A stretch of 64,000 nt of DNA. Origin: Saccharibacillus sacchari DSM 19268. Its GTDB lineage: Bacteria > Bacillota > Bacilli > Paenibacillales > Paenibacillaceae. Positions 36,683 to 46,513 of the stretch are shown here, in pieces. Numbering within the stretch: the stretch's first letter is position 1; every line of letters starts with the position of its first letter. The DNA lies in contig NZ_KK073875.1 in NCBI RefSeq assembly GCF_000585395.1, positions 124,001 through 188,000 of the forward strand. The letters run 5' to 3'. The translations under genes and the position numbers were made by a program. A model generated the notes under the pieces. The model was not told where the DNA came from and searched no databases. It was given only the letters and a program-made list of their open reading frames with translations.

Positions 36683-37186
36683 TCATTCCCCGTGCAATTT
36701 GGCTTTCAGGGCCGCGCGAACCTCAGGCGTAACCAATTCGCTCACATCGCCGTCGAATTGGGCGATTTCCTTGACCACGCTGGAACTGAGATACGAATAG
36801 ATCGGATTGGTCATCATGAAAATGGTCTCCACGTTCTCGTTCAGCTTCCGGTTCGTAGTCGCAATCTGAAGCTCGTATTCGAAGTCCGTTACCGAACGCA
36901 CGCCGCGTACCACGACCTGCGCCTTTTTCTGATCCACGTAGTTGACGAGCAAATCGCGGAATACGTCCACTTCGACATTCGGCAGATCCGCCGTCGCCTG
37001 ACGCAGCAGCTCCGCCCGTTCTTCGACGCTGAATAACGGCTTTTTGCTCAAATTGTTGAGGACCGCCACAATCAGTCGGTCATACTGTTTGGCTGCCCGG
37101 TGGATAATGTCCATATGCCCGAGCGTCACCGGATCAAAGCTGCCCGGATAGACCGCGATGCGTTCGATTTTCTTCTCTTGTTCCAT
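36683..37186 (-). CDS. coaD: Phosphopantetheine adenylyltransferase
   Basis: 167 residues. Penultimate step of CoA synthesis. [22 protein letters not shown] includes the TxGH motif, and [21 protein letters not shown] the ISSTxVR-type segment. Start overlaps the rsmD stop by one base. Confidence 0.97.
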   Translation of the reverse strand: MEQEKKIERIAVYPGSFDPVTLGHMDIIHRAAKQYDRLIVAVLNNLSKKPLFSVEERAELLRQATADLPNVEVDVFRDLLVNYVDQKKAQVVVRGVRSVTDFEYELQIATTNRKLNENVETIFMMTNPIYSYLSSSVVKEIAQFDGDVSELVTPEVRAALKAKLHGE

Positions 37187-37791
37187 CAGGCTTCCGAATC
37201 CTCCTCTGCGGAATCTTCCTGCTCCTCCGCATCATTTTGCGGTTCCCAATCATAGATGGAAACGGCCGTTTCTCCATATACGGCTTTGCGTCTCAAGCTG
37301 AACGAACCGAAGGCTTCCGGATATTCATACGACGATTCGTACTCCAACACGATCACTGCCCCCGGCTGAAGCAGACCGGATTCCTCCATCCGAAGCAGGA
37401 GTTCATCGCCGTTTTTCATCCGGTAAGGCGGATCAAGGAACACCAGGTCGAACGCGGTATCCCGTTTGGCCAACACTTTTAGCGCACGCTCCGCGTCGTT
37501 TCGATAGACCTCGGACTGTTTTTCGAATCCGGTTGCTTTCAAGTTCGCGCGTACCACTTCGATGCTTTTTGCGTCTGCGTCAACGAAAATCGCTCGTTCC
37601 GCTCCCCGGCTCAGCGACTCGATCGCCAACCCTCCGGTTCCCGCGAACAAATCAAGCGCAACTCCTCCATCGAAAAAGGGACCGATCATGCTGAAAATGG
37701 CTTCTTTGACTTTATCCGTGGTCGGACGCGTTCCATTGCCCGGTACGGCTTTAAGCGGTCTTCCTTTGGCTTCTCCCGCTACAACTCTCAC
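37186..37791 (-). CDS. rsmD: 16S rRNA (guanine966-N2)-methyltransferase
   Basis: 201 residues. Rossmann methyltransferase: [36 protein letters not shown] loop [20 protein letters not shown], catalytic [10 protein letters not shown] (DPPY). The last ~15 residues are an acidic Glu/Asp tail. First gene of rsmD-coaD-ylbL. Confidence 0.96.
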   Translation of the reverse strand: MRVVAGEAKGRPLKAVPGNGTRPTTDKVKEAIFSMIGPFFDGGVALDLFAGTGGLAIESLSRGAERAIFVDADAKSIEVVRANLKATGFEKQSEVYRNDAERALKVLAKRDTAFDLVFLDPPYRMKNGDELLLRMEESGLLQPGAVIVLEYESSYEYPEAFGSFSLRRKAVYGETAVSIYDWEPQNDAEEQEDSAEEDSEA

Positions 37792-37957
37792 TCGTTAAAT
37801 CCTCCCGTTTCAGAAGCAGTCTTCAACATTCGTCGTTTCGATGTTTAAAGGCTTCTCCTACTCATGCTTTGCCTAAGTATCGGCTTGTCTTATCGTAACA
37901 CAACGAGGCGGCGAGGAAAACGATACGAATAGGCTGTGAAAGCCTATCAACAAGACC

Positions 37958-38003
37958 CAAAAAAAGCTGCACAGCCTCCCGCAGGAGCCGTACAGCCTTC
38001 TTT
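37958..38003 (-). terminator. Terminator after the SMP-30 gene
   Basis: GCTG...CTCC pairs with GGAG...CAGC (37966-37980 with 37984-37996), followed on the minus strand by TTTTTTTGGG. A second small hairpin (ATAGGCT/AGCCTAT) lies near 37929-37947. Confidence 0.75.
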
Positions 38004-38008
38004 TTCGC

Positions 38009-38911
38009 TCATTCTTGGTTCGATTGCGGTCTGAACACATGCATCGGTTGACCCTGCGCTCCCGGGCGGCACACGAACAAAGCGCCGGTCAGCGGCAGCT
38101 TGGCCCGATCTTCGTCCGAGACTCCGTCGGCAGCCGTCGTGATATAAAGCTCCCTGTAATCCGTTCCGCCGAAAGCGCAGCTTGTCACGTTCTGAGCCGG
38201 AAGCATGATCTCTTCGAGCTTCAAGCCCGCTACGGGGTCCCACTTGCTGACGCGGCTGCCGCCGTAATGAGCGATCCACAGGTTGCCGTCGGCATCCACC
38301 GTCATGCCGTCCGGCCAACCTTCTTCATGTTCAAACGAGACGACCGTGCGCTCCGCTCCGAGCGTTCCCGCGTCCACATCGAATTCGAAGGCTTGTACTT
38401 TTCTTGTGCCTGTATCGATATAGTACATGACCGTGCCATCCGGGCTCCAGCCCAATCCATTGGACGTCGAGACATCGCCGAAAATATGCCGGACGGACAA
38501 ATCCCTGTCCAAACAATAGAATCCGCCCTGCTTATCCTTGCCGACCAAGCTCATCGTGCCCGCCCAGAAACGCCCGGCAGCGTCGCATTTTCCGTCGTTG
38601 AAGCGATTGTCTTCCCGATTTTCGGGATCATGGATCGGCGTCGTTTCGCGCGTATCCAGATCATAGTAGGCAAAGCCGCTCTCCAGCGCCAGCACAACCT
38701 TGCGATCGGAAAAGCCGACTGCGGCTCCCGCGCGTTCCGGCAGCTCGTAGACCTCTTCGCGCCCGTCGCCCGGATAATAAAAACGCAGCTGTTTTCCTTC
38801 GATATCCACCCACATCAAAGCTTGTTTGTCTTCCAGCCAACACGGCCCTTCGCCGAGCGTTGCGCGATAATCGGATGCCGGTTGTAGCTGGATGTCCTTC
38901 AATTCATGCAT
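38009..38911 (-). CDS. SMP-30/gluconolactonase family sugar lactonase
   Basis: 300 residues from ATG 38911 (GGAAGG site); the frame is open further upstream across the end of the SGNH gene. Six-bladed beta-propeller: ATLGEGPCWLEDKQALMWVDIEGKQL (metal Glu), NDGKCDAAGRFWAGTM, NGLGWSPDGTVMYYIDT, and EGWPDGMTVDADGNLWIAHYGGSRV (metal Asp). Probably hydrolyses an aldonolactone. Last gene of a two-gene unit with the SGNH hydrolase, so likely linked to sugar breakdown. Confidence 0.9.
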   Translation of the reverse strand: MHELKDIQLQPASDYRATLGEGPCWLEDKQALMWVDIEGKQLRFYYPGDGREEVYELPERAGAAVGFSDRKVVLALESGFAYYDLDTRETTPIHDPENREDNRFNDGKCDAAGRFWAGTMSLVGKDKQGGFYCLDRDLSVRHIFGDVSTSNGLGWSPDGTVMYYIDTGTRKVQAFEFDVDAGTLGAERTVVSFEHEEGWPDGMTVDADGNLWIAHYGGSRVSKWDPVAGLKLEEIMLPAQNVTSCAFGGTDYRELYITTAADGVSDEDRAKLPLTGALFVCRPGAQGQPMHVFRPQSNQE

Positions 38912-38957
38912 AAGAATGCCCCTTCCTTGCCGGAAATTTGGTTTGCGTTCGACGTCG

Positions 38958-39611
38958 TTATTTTCGTTCCCATTCAAAATCCAGCGCATGCAGCAGCGCG
39001 CGCGCCAATACCATGCTGCCCGCCGTGTTCGGATGCACATGATCCCACCCGTTCGACAACGAAGATTGGATCACATGATGTCCCATCCGATCAAATGCGG
39101 CTTGGGTATCGACCAACTCCGCGCCGTAATCGCCGGCCAGACGCTTGATCACGGCCCCGTACCGATCCATCATTGAACGCATGGGATCTTCCTGCCCGGT
39201 CATGTAGTACGGCGTCATCAGGATCAAGCCTTTGAGTCCGGGTTGCACGGCATCGAGCAGTTCCCGCAGCGTCGCCTCGTACTCTTCCAGCGTAATGAAA
39301 GAATGCACCGCTTCCGGCGTATCGAACTGCCGCCAGACGTCGTTGATTCCGATCATGATCGACAGCCAATCCGGCTTCAGATCAAGTACGTCCGTTTGCC
39401 AACGGCTTTTCAAGTCACGTACGGTATTACCCCCAACGCCCGTATTTAGCACAAGCGTGTTCAATTCCGGGTAACCGGTACGCAGCAGCGCGTCCACTAA
39501 TGCGGCGTAACCGTTTCCGAGGCCGTTTCCGTAACCAACTGGATAAGCGCGTCCTGCATCAGTGACCGAATCTCCGATCAGCAGCAGTTTGTCATGGGTA
39601 TTCAATTTCAT
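38958..39611 (-). CDS. SGNH/GDSL-type hydrolase
   Basis: 217 residues from ATG 39611 (an upstream ATG overlaps the AGGAG site). Block I LLLIGDSVTDAGRAYP (Ser), block II GVGGNTVRDL (Gly), block III IMIGINDVWRQFD (Asn), block V NGWDHVHPNTAGSMVLA (Asp/His). Intracellular, no signal peptide; family members deacetylate plant-derived sugars such as acetylated xylo- or rhamno-oligosaccharides. Substrate here unknown. Adjacent to AraC regulator and beta-galactosidase. Confidence 0.88.
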   Translation of the reverse strand: MKLNTHDKLLLIGDSVTDAGRAYPVGYGNGLGNGYAALVDALLRTGYPELNTLVLNTGVGGNTVRDLKSRWQTDVLDLKPDWLSIMIGINDVWRQFDTPEAVHSFITLEEYEATLRELLDAVQPGLKGLILMTPYYMTGQEDPMRSMMDRYGAVIKRLAGDYGAELVDTQAAFDRMGHHVIQSSLSNGWDHVHPNTAGSMVLARALLHALDFEWERK

Positions 39612-39728
39612 CAAAAAGTTCATCTCCTGATTCGCGAACTTCGCGTGTAATGAAACAGGAATTCGCGGTTCACTCTGTCTATTCCTGTTGCTTTGTATGT
39701 TTTATTGAAGAATTTTCCGCTACAGCAC

Positions 39729-40556
39729 TCAATGCAGCAGTCGAAACTGTTCAGGTGTTACGCCTTCCTGTTTACGGAATGTAGCGACAAAGTGGCTGGC
39801 ATCGCGAAAGCCGACCAGACCCGATACTTCTTTGACCGTCATGCGCGGATGCAGCGTCATCATTTCCTTCGCTTTGCGCAGACGCAGCAGAATCAGGTAC
39901 GCATAAGCGGTCATGCCGAAGGCCTGCTTGAACAACGTATTGAGATGGCGCGGCGTGATATCGGCCCGATGCGCCATGTCTTCGAGTCCAATGTCCGCGT
40001 CCGCGTAATAGCGATCCAGAAATTCCAGCACGGGCGTTAAACGACGGACGGAATTCGAGAGCGAAGGAAGGCGATTGACCCGGCCGTCTTTTTTTAGCAA
40101 AGTCAAAAATCGATAAACCTCCACGGAGACGCTAAGACCCGAAATGTCGCGTTCATTGCTCATTCGATTCAGCAGCCCGGGCACAAAGCCTCCTAGTTCG
40201 GCCGCTTCGTCCCAACCATAATACGAAGAGACGGGCAAACCCAATGTCCCGAGAATGCCTCCCGCCTGCGCTCCGCCGAATGTCATATAGTACGTCTGCC
40301 ATTTCCCCTCCAACGGTCGGTACTCGTGCGCTTCGCCCGGAAGCAGCAGAATGCCCGATCCGCCTTCCATCACGTACTTCGCTCCGCCCATCGTAAATTC
40401 GCCTTTGCCGCCTACCGTTTGCAGCCAGTGATAACAGTTGTAACCGTTCGGCCGAACAAATGCCTCTTGATCCGGATTGTAGCCGACGCTCTCCATGTAC
40501 AGGGGCAACGGTTGGTCTTTGAACTCCGTAAAATATCGTCTGTGCGCGCTATGCAT
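39729..40556 (-). CDS. AraC-family transcriptional regulator
   Basis: 275 residues from ATG 40556 (AAGGGG site). N-terminal cupin sensor domain (CYHWLQTVGGKGEFTMGGAKYVM; LLLPGEAHEYRPLEGKW) and C-terminal double helix-turn-helix (LEDMAHRADITPRHLNTLFKQAFGMTAYAYL; MTVKEVSGLVGFRDASHFVATFRKQEGVTPEQFR). Divergent from the GH42 gene with ~125 bp between, so probably its sugar-responsive activator. Also upstream of the SGNH/SMP-30 unit. Confidence 0.92.
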   Translation of the reverse strand: MHSAHRRYFTEFKDQPLPLYMESVGYNPDQEAFVRPNGYNCYHWLQTVGGKGEFTMGGAKYVMEGGSGILLLPGEAHEYRPLEGKWQTYYMTFGGAQAGGILGTLGLPVSSYYGWDEAAELGGFVPGLLNRMSNERDISGLSVSVEVYRFLTLLKKDGRVNRLPSLSNSVRRLTPVLEFLDRYYADADIGLEDMAHRADITPRHLNTLFKQAFGMTAYAYLILLRLRKAKEMMTLHPRMTVKEVSGLVGFRDASHFVATFRKQEGVTPEQFRLLH

Positions 40557-40680
40557 CGCCGTATCCCCTTCAGAATCGAATATTTCTTTTTTCTTATACA
40601 CTAATCCCTTTTTATTATATTTTATAATATTAAAGGTTAGATTAATATAGACTTATTCTTATATGTTGAGGTGATTTTTA

Positions 40681-42708
40681 ATGATTAGCAACAAACTTCC
40701 CAAAATCTTTTACGGCGGCGACTACAATCCGGAACAGTGGGATCAGGAGACGCACCAAGAAGACCTTCGCATGTTCAAACTGGCCGGCATCGACATTGCT
40801 ACGGTAAACGTATTTGCTTGGGCTTTGAATCAACCGAATGAGACCACCTACAATTTCGAATGGTTGGACGAACTGATCGACAGCTTGCACGCAAACGGTA
40901 CTTACGTCTGCCTCGCGACCAGCACGGCAGCTCACCCCGCATGGATGGCTAAACGTTACCCGGATATTCTGCGCACCGATGCGGACGGACGCAAACGCAA
41001 ATTCGGAGGCCGTCACAACTCTTGCCCGAACAGCCCCACTTACCGCAAGTTTTCGAAAGCGATTGCAGGGAAATTGGCCGAGCGTTACAAAGACCATCCG
41101 GCGGTATTGGTCTGGCACGTATCCAATGAATACGGCGGCGACTGTTATTGCGAAAACTGCGAAAAGGCTTTCCGTGTCTGGCTGCGCGAACGTTACGTCA
41201 CGATCGAGCAATTGAACCGGGCTTGGAACACGAACTTCTGGGGCCACACGTTCTATGATTGGGATGAAATCGTCGTGCCGAACAATTTAAGCGAGCATTG
41301 GGGCGACAATAATTCGACGTTTCAGGGCATCTCGCTCGACTACTCCCGTTTCAATTCCGACAGCATGCTGGAATGCTACAAACTGGAGCACGCCGAGATC
41401 AAAAAGCATGTCCCGGATTCGGTCGTTACGACCAATCTGATGGGCTTCTTCAAACAATTGGATTACTTCAAATGGGCGAAGGAAATGGATATCGTATCGT
41501 GGGACAATTATCCGGGCCTGCAAACGCCGGTCAGTTATACCGCTATGGCCCATGATCTGATGCGCGGCCTCAAAGACGGCGATCCGTTCATGCTGATGGA
41601 GCAGACGCCGAGCCAACAAAACTGGCAGCCGTACAACTCACTGAAGCGTCCGGGCGTTATGCGCTTGTGGAGCTACCAGGCAGTCGCGCACGGCGCGGAT
41701 ACGGTCATGTTCTTCCAGCTTCGCCGTTCCGTCGGTGCTTGCGAGAAATACCACGGTGCCGTGATCGAACACGTCGGCCACGAAAACACCCGCGTTTTCC
41801 GCGAAGTATCGGAGCTCGGCCGCGAGCTTGGCGAACTGGGCGAGCGTCTGCTCGACTCTCGTCTTCCTTCGCGCGTGGGTATCCTGTTCGATTGGGAAAA
41901 TTGGTGGGCCGTCGAAAAATCCAGCGGGCCGACCGTTGCACTGAACTATGTAGACCAGATCCACAAATACTACAAATCGTTCTATGACCGCAACGTTCAA
42001 GCGGATATCGTCAGCGTCGATTCCGACTTCTCCAACTACGATATCATCGTGGCGCCTGTCCTTTACATGGTGAAGCCGGGACTTACAGATAAGCTGGAAA
42101 GTTTCGTTCAAGACGGCGGCACGTTCCTGACCACGTTCTTCAGCGGAATCGTGGACGAATCCGACCTGGTTAAAACGGGCGGGTATCCGGGCGAGCTGCG
42201 CAAGCTGCTGGGCATCTGGGTGGAAGAAATCGACGCCCTGTTCCCGGATATGCGCAACAAGATCGTGCTAAACGGCGAAATCGGCAATCTTAAAGGCGAA
42301 TACGAATGCGGCATGCTGTGCGATCTGTTGCATACGGAAGGCGCCGAAACGCTGGCCGAATACGGTGACGATTTCTACAAAGGCATGCCGGTGTTGACTC
42401 GCAATTCGTTCGGCAAAGGCCAAGCCTACTATGTCGCTTCCGATCCGGAACAATCTTTCTTGAACGGCCTGCTGGAGCAGTTGTGCGAAGATAAAGGCAT
42501 CCAACCGCTGCTGAACACGCCGCAGGGAGTCGAAGTGACCAAACGCGTAAAAGACGGCGAAGAATTTTTGTTCGTCATGAACCACAACGCCGAAGCGTCG
42601 ACTTATGAACTGGGCGGCAATTACGTCAATCTGCTCAGCGGCGACTCCTTAAAGGGATCGACCGAGATTGCGGGACGCGACGTGCAGATTTTAAGTCCCG
42701 CGAAGTAA
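40681..42708 (+). CDS. GH42 beta-galactosidase
   Basis: 675 residues. TIM barrel starting with IFYGGDYNPEQWDQETHQEDL, acid/base Glu in VWHVSNEYGGDCYCENCEKAF with the adjoining zinc-type Cys pair, and nucleophile Glu in PFMLMEQTPSQQNWQPYN. Then the trimerisation alpha/beta domain (about 395-600) and a small C-terminal beta domain. Cytoplasmic; hydrolyses galactosides from oligosaccharides. GAGGTGATTTTT site before ATG. Regulated by the divergent AraC gene by inference. Confidence 0.94.
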   Translation: MISNKLPKIFYGGDYNPEQWDQETHQEDLRMFKLAGIDIATVNVFAWALNQPNETTYNFEWLDELIDSLHANGTYVCLATSTAAHPAWMAKRYPDILRTDADGRKRKFGGRHNSCPNSPTYRKFSKAIAGKLAERYKDHPAVLVWHVSNEYGGDCYCENCEKAFRVWLRERYVTIEQLNRAWNTNFWGHTFYDWDEIVVPNNLSEHWGDNNSTFQGISLDYSRFNSDSMLECYKLEHAEIKKHVPDSVVTTNLMGFFKQLDYFKWAKEMDIVSWDNYPGLQTPVSYTAMAHDLMRGLKDGDPFMLMEQTPSQQNWQPYNSLKRPGVMRLWSYQAVAHGADTVMFFQLRRSVGACEKYHGAVIEHVGHENTRVFREVSELGRELGELGERLLDSRLPSRVGILFDWENWWAVEKSSGPTVALNYVDQIHKYYKSFYDRNVQADIVSVDSDFSNYDIIVAPVLYMVKPGLTDKLESFVQDGGTFLTTFFSGIVDESDLVKTGGYPGELRKLLGIWVEEIDALFPDMRNKIVLNGEIGNLKGEYECGMLCDLLHTEGAETLAEYGDDFYKGMPVLTRNSFGKGQAYYVASDPEQSFLNGLLEQLCEDKGIQPLLNTPQGVEVTKRVKDGEEFLFVMNHNAEASTYELGGNYVNLLSGDSLKGSTEIAGRDVQILSPAK

Positions 42709-42747
42709 GCCATGAAATAGAATAAACAATATGTATTGAAATCGACA

Positions 42748-42788
42748 CAGCCCGCGTACCTATAATAGGCACGCGGGCTGTTTTTTTT
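42748..42788 (+). terminator. Intrinsic terminator after the GH42 gene
   Basis: CAGCCCGCGT (42748-42757) pairs with ACGCGGGCTG (42771-42780), then eight T. Confidence 0.9.
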
Positions 42789-42791
42789 ACA

Positions 42792-43487
42792 TTATCGATT
42801 CTCGTAGAGCCACCAAAGCGGAGGTCCGGAAACCGAGAAAACGATCGCAATAACGATAATTAACACAACAAACAAGATTAAGCCCAAGATAAACTCCACG
42901 GCGAAAGACTTCCAGGCCGAAAATCCATGGGCTTCCCCGATCGCATGCAACGAAACGATGAATAACCACATTCCTAATGCAAACTCGATCACCGTGATTG
43001 CCGAGAACACGAACGAAAACAGCGAATTGGCGTCCAAATTAGGTGTATCCGAAGCGAACAACTCCGAGCAGGCAATCAACAGCTTCGGAATCAATAAAGC
43101 CCCGATCATTAAGTTTGCCCGACCGGAAATCTGACCGATCACGACTCGCATGTCGTCCGCCGTTCCTTCTCCGCCGAACCAGCCGCCTACCCATTTTAAA
43201 AATTAGGCTCCCAAATAATAACCGAGCAGTCCCCCGATCGATCCGACCACCAGCGCCCTGATGATTAAACCCGGCATTGACAGATCGTCTCCCCAATTGT
43301 CACCCGAAGCGGTACTTAAGCCGCCTAACGCACCGGAGAGAACGGCCAGCAGCAGCGCGTTTTTCCAAGGATCATCCGAGTTCAAAAACCACCTCGTCAC
43401 CTGCCTAGGGTGCAGCCATAATTCCAACCAGGGCGAACGCCCGTCGCGCGCGTTCGGATAATCCGGCTTCGCGCTTTTTTCTTCCAT
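42792..43487 (-). pseudogene. YIP1-family membrane protein interrupted by an in-frame stop
   Basis: Paralogue of the next gene upstream (43540-44439). The frame from ATG 43487 (AAGGAGA site) runs MEEKSAKPDYPNARDGRSPW...GGLLGYYLGA and hits TAA at 43205-43203; the same frame then continues FLKWVGGWFGGEGTADDMR...WWLYENR to 42792. The intact paralogue reads YYIGAWLMKLVGGWLGG, so the stop replaces a Trp codon without any frameshift. Four to five hydrophobic helices. Either a decayed duplicate, a recent nonsense mutation, or two pieces made separately (an ATG at 43151 follows). Confidence 0.8.
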
Positions 43488-43539
43488 GATTACGTTCTCC
43501 TTTCTTCATCGCCTGAATATGCGTTCCAGGTTATCCGGT

Positions 43540-44439
43540 TCAAAGCCCGAACGCGCCGAATGCCGCGCCGAACATTAAAGCGACGACCAAGATGACAATG
43601 AAGGCCAAGAAGAACACGCAGACGCCCAAAATCACGAACATCAGCAATGCTTTCCATGCGGAAAAACGATGGGCTTCTCCCGCAGCGTGCAACACCGCTA
43701 CGAACGACCAAATGCCGAATCCGGATTCCAGCAGGACGAATAGTAGATAGAGCAAGGTACGCAGCATGCTTGCATCCAGATTCGGCGTTGAATACGTAAA
43801 GTTTTCCATGCCGGCGATCAGCAGTTCGGGAATCCAAAACAGCCCCACCATAATGGCCAGCATACCGCTGATCCGGCCGCTTACGATCCGCATGTCCTGC
43901 GTCGACCCTACTCCGCCGAGCCAGCCGCCCACCAGTTTCATCAACCAAGCCCCGATATAGTAAGTCGCCAAGCCGCCGATCACGCCGCCCAACAATACCG
44001 AGACGGCTAAACCGCTGGCCGTCATCGTATCGCCCGAATTCCGGGTAGACGCCGTATTCAAAGCATTGAACACGCCGGCGATCAAAGCCAGCAGCAGAGC
44101 GCCGCGGAGAGGGTCGGACGACCGCATGAAATCGCGCGTCACCTGTCTCGGATGAATCCATACGCGCAGCCAAGGCGACAACCCGCCTAGCGACCGATCT
44201 TCTTCCGGCTGGCCGCCGCGTTGTTCTTGCCGCGAACCGTCATACGAATCATCCGGCTGGCGACCGTAAAGATCCTCTTCGTTCGACTCCTCGTAATAAG
44301 ATCCCTGACCGTAAGCACTTTGCGCGCCCGGCTGCGAATTTCGGTTTTGCGATTCATCGCGCCCGAACAACCCGCCTTCTTTTTGTCCGGCACTGTTTCG
44401 GCTTCCTTCGTTTCCGTCATTGCCACGTCTTCCGTCCAT
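43540..44439 (-). CDS. YIP1-family membrane protein with disordered N-terminus
   Basis: 299 residues. First ~95 residues are Gly/Ser/Gln/Asp/Glu-rich and predicted unstructured; then LSPWLRVWIHPRQVTRDFM and about five membrane helices (ALLLALIAGVFNAL; VLLGGVIGGLATYYIGAWL; ISGMLAIMVGLFWIPELLIAG; LLYLLFVLLESGFGIWSFVAVL; LLMFVILGVCVFFLAFIVILVVALMF is split over two). Bacterial YIP1 proteins have no firm function. The ribosome site (GGTGGGG) is weak. The broken copy follows 50 bp downstream on the same strand. Confidence 0.8.
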   Translation of the reverse strand: MDGRRGNDGNEGSRNSAGQKEGGLFGRDESQNRNSQPGAQSAYGQGSYYEESNEEDLYGRQPDDSYDGSRQEQRGGQPEEDRSLGGLSPWLRVWIHPRQVTRDFMRSSDPLRGALLLALIAGVFNALNTASTRNSGDTMTASGLAVSVLLGGVIGGLATYYIGAWLMKLVGGWLGGVGSTQDMRIVSGRISGMLAIMVGLFWIPELLIAGMENFTYSTPNLDASMLRTLLYLLFVLLESGFGIWSFVAVLHAAGEAHRFSAWKALLMFVILGVCVFFLAFIVILVVALMFGAAFGAFGL

Positions 44440-44588
44440 CTTCCAACCCCACCGTTTCTTTGTCTAATCGGGTACTGGTCACCCGTTTTGCGCGGTTTTC
44501 CGCGATGTTCGAAATCATGCGTGACCTTCGCCTCCAAAGCATGAACGATTCGTTCGAAGCAAAAGTTACGCTTAAAGAGAAAATCTTG

Positions 44589-46280
44589 TCAATTCAGCTT
44601 GTAGACCCTCGCTTCGTAAGGACGCCATTCATTCCGATCCGCATCGCTTTCGCCGTAATTTCCGATCACAAGCGTCGCTTCTCGGCTTCCAAGGTTACCC
44701 GGCCATTCGAACACGCTCGGCTCTGTCGAGAAATTCAGCACGGTCAGCCAGGTTTCATCGCCCAATGTACGCGTATACGCATAGATTGTTTCATGATCCG
44801 GCAGCAGCAGTTCGTAATCGCCGTAAGTCAAGATGGGATGCTTTTTCCGCAGCGCGATCAGCTCTTTATAGTAATGGAACACCGACTCGGGATCTCCCAG
44901 CTGCCGCGCGGCATTAATCGTTTTGTAATTCGGGTTCACTCCGATCCACGGCTTGCCTGTCGTAAATCCGGCATGCTCGCTATCGTCCCACTGTACAGGA
45001 GTCCGGGCGTTATCGCGTCCCCTCGTCTGGATCGCCGCCATAACCGTCCCCGGATCGGCTCCGCCGTGCGTGACCCGTTCGTTGTACATGTTGAGGCTTT
45101 CGATGTCTTTGTACTCGTCGATCATCGGGAACTTCACGTTGGTCATGCCCAGCTCTTCGCCCTGATACACGTACGGCGTGCCTTTCAGCGTATGCAGCAG
45201 CGTCGCGAGCAGCTTGGCCGACTGAACGCGATACTCGCCGTCATTACCGAATCTTGACACCATGCGCGGCTGATCGTGGTTGTTGAGGTACAAGCTGTTC
45301 CAGCCTTTTTCCGCCAAGCCGATCTGCCATTTGTGCATGACGGCTTTGAGTTGGGGCAGCTTCCACGGCACGATATCCCATTTCCCGCCCGGCCCGCCGT
45401 CCAGACGCATATGCTCGAATTGGAAAATCATCTGAAGTTCCTTGCGTTCTTCGGCCGTGTACTTTTTCGCTTCTTCCACCGTAACGCCCGGCATCTCGCC
45501 GACCGTGATGATGTCGTACTTCGATAGCACTTCGGCATTCATTTCCTGTAAAAACTCGTGGATGCGCGGCCCGTCGACGTAATACATGCTGCCGTCCGCG
45601 ATCGGGGCCGTTCCGTTCGAAGGCAGTCCGTCCACTTTGGAGATCAGATTAATGACGTCCATGCGGAATCCGTCCACGCCTTTGTCGAGCCAGAACTTCA
45701 TCATTTTGTAGACGGCATGCCGTACTTTTTCATTTTCCCAATTCAGGTCCGGCTGCTTTTTCGAAAACAAATGCAGATAGTATTGGCCGCGCTCCTCGCT
45801 GTATTCCCATACCGGACCGCTGAAGAACGATTCCCAATTGTTCGGCAGGCCTCCATCCGGAGCCGCGTCGCGCCAGACGTAATAGTCGCCGTACTCGCCG
45901 TCCGGATTATTTTTCGATTCGATAAACCAGGGATGCTCGTCCGAGGTATGGTTGACGACCAAATCCATCATCAGCTTGATTCCGCGTTCGTGCAGGCCTT
46001 TCAACAGCTCTTCCCAATCCGACATCGTCCCGAATTCGTCCATGATGTCCTCGTAGTCGCTGATATCGTAGCCGTTATCGTCGTTGGGAGATTTGTACAC
46101 GGGCGACAGCCAAATGACGTCCACGCCGAGTTCTTTCAAATAATCCAGCTTCAAAATAATGCCCCGCAGATCACCCACGCCGTCTCCGTCGCTGTCCATG
46201 AAGCTGCGCGGATAGATCTGGTACACGACCGCTTCTTTCCAAAATTCCCGGTTCACGTTAGCTTCCGTTCCTGTTCCCAT
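44589..46280 (-). CDS. malL: GH13 alpha-glucosidase / oligo-1,6-glucosidase
   Basis: 563 residues from ATG 46280 (GGAGG 7 bp before). VVYQIYPRSFMDSDGDGVGDLRGI is the GH13 subfamily-31 start. Conserved regions: DLVVNHTSDEHPWF, GFRMDVINLISK (nucleophile Asp), ITVGEMPGV (acid Glu), NNHDQPRMVSRFG. Cytoplasmic hydrolase of isomalto-, malto- or sucrose-type sugars; the exact substrate cannot be read. Divergent from an XRE regulator across an operator-rich gap. Confidence 0.92.
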   Translation of the reverse strand: MGTGTEANVNREFWKEAVVYQIYPRSFMDSDGDGVGDLRGIILKLDYLKELGVDVIWLSPVYKSPNDDNGYDISDYEDIMDEFGTMSDWEELLKGLHERGIKLMMDLVVNHTSDEHPWFIESKNNPDGEYGDYYVWRDAAPDGGLPNNWESFFSGPVWEYSEERGQYYLHLFSKKQPDLNWENEKVRHAVYKMMKFWLDKGVDGFRMDVINLISKVDGLPSNGTAPIADGSMYYVDGPRIHEFLQEMNAEVLSKYDIITVGEMPGVTVEEAKKYTAEERKELQMIFQFEHMRLDGGPGGKWDIVPWKLPQLKAVMHKWQIGLAEKGWNSLYLNNHDQPRMVSRFGNDGEYRVQSAKLLATLLHTLKGTPYVYQGEELGMTNVKFPMIDEYKDIESLNMYNERVTHGGADPGTVMAAIQTRGRDNARTPVQWDDSEHAGFTTGKPWIGVNPNYKTINAARQLGDPESVFHYYKELIALRKKHPILTYGDYELLLPDHETIYAYTRTLGDETWLTVLNFSTEPSVFEWPGNLGSREATLVIGNYGESDADRNEWRPYEARVYKLN

Positions 46281-46417
46281 ATTCATTCCTCCCTGCTAGT
46301 AGTGGTTGTACGATGGCTGCCACGTCGGCGAGCAAGCCCTTTCTCCCCCCATTTACCCAGAAAGCGACAGGTTGAGCAATCGAGCCCTGAAATTCGATTT
46401 TGGATGGTTCGAAAAAA

Positions 46418-46493
46418 GTAAAGTTTATTTTACGTAAAGCCCCCTTTACAAATTAAAAATTGTGAAGTATACTTTACGTAAAGTCAGCTTTAC
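46418..46493 (+). promoter_or_regulatory. XRE-gene promoter embedded in CTTTAC/GTAAAG operator array
   Basis: -35 TTTACA (46445-46450), 17 bp, -10 TATACT (46468-46473). The palindrome ACTTTACGTAAAGT (46471-46484) covers the -10, and CTTTAC covers the -35; further sites GTAAAG (46418-46423), TTTTACGTAAAG (46428-46439) and CTTTAC (46488-46493) follow. Probably autorepression by the XRE protein, possibly with control of the divergent alpha-glucosidase gene. The rest of 46281-46417 shows nothing recognisable. Confidence 0.72.
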
Positions 46494-46513
46494 AAGAAAA
46501 AAGGAGGTGCGAC

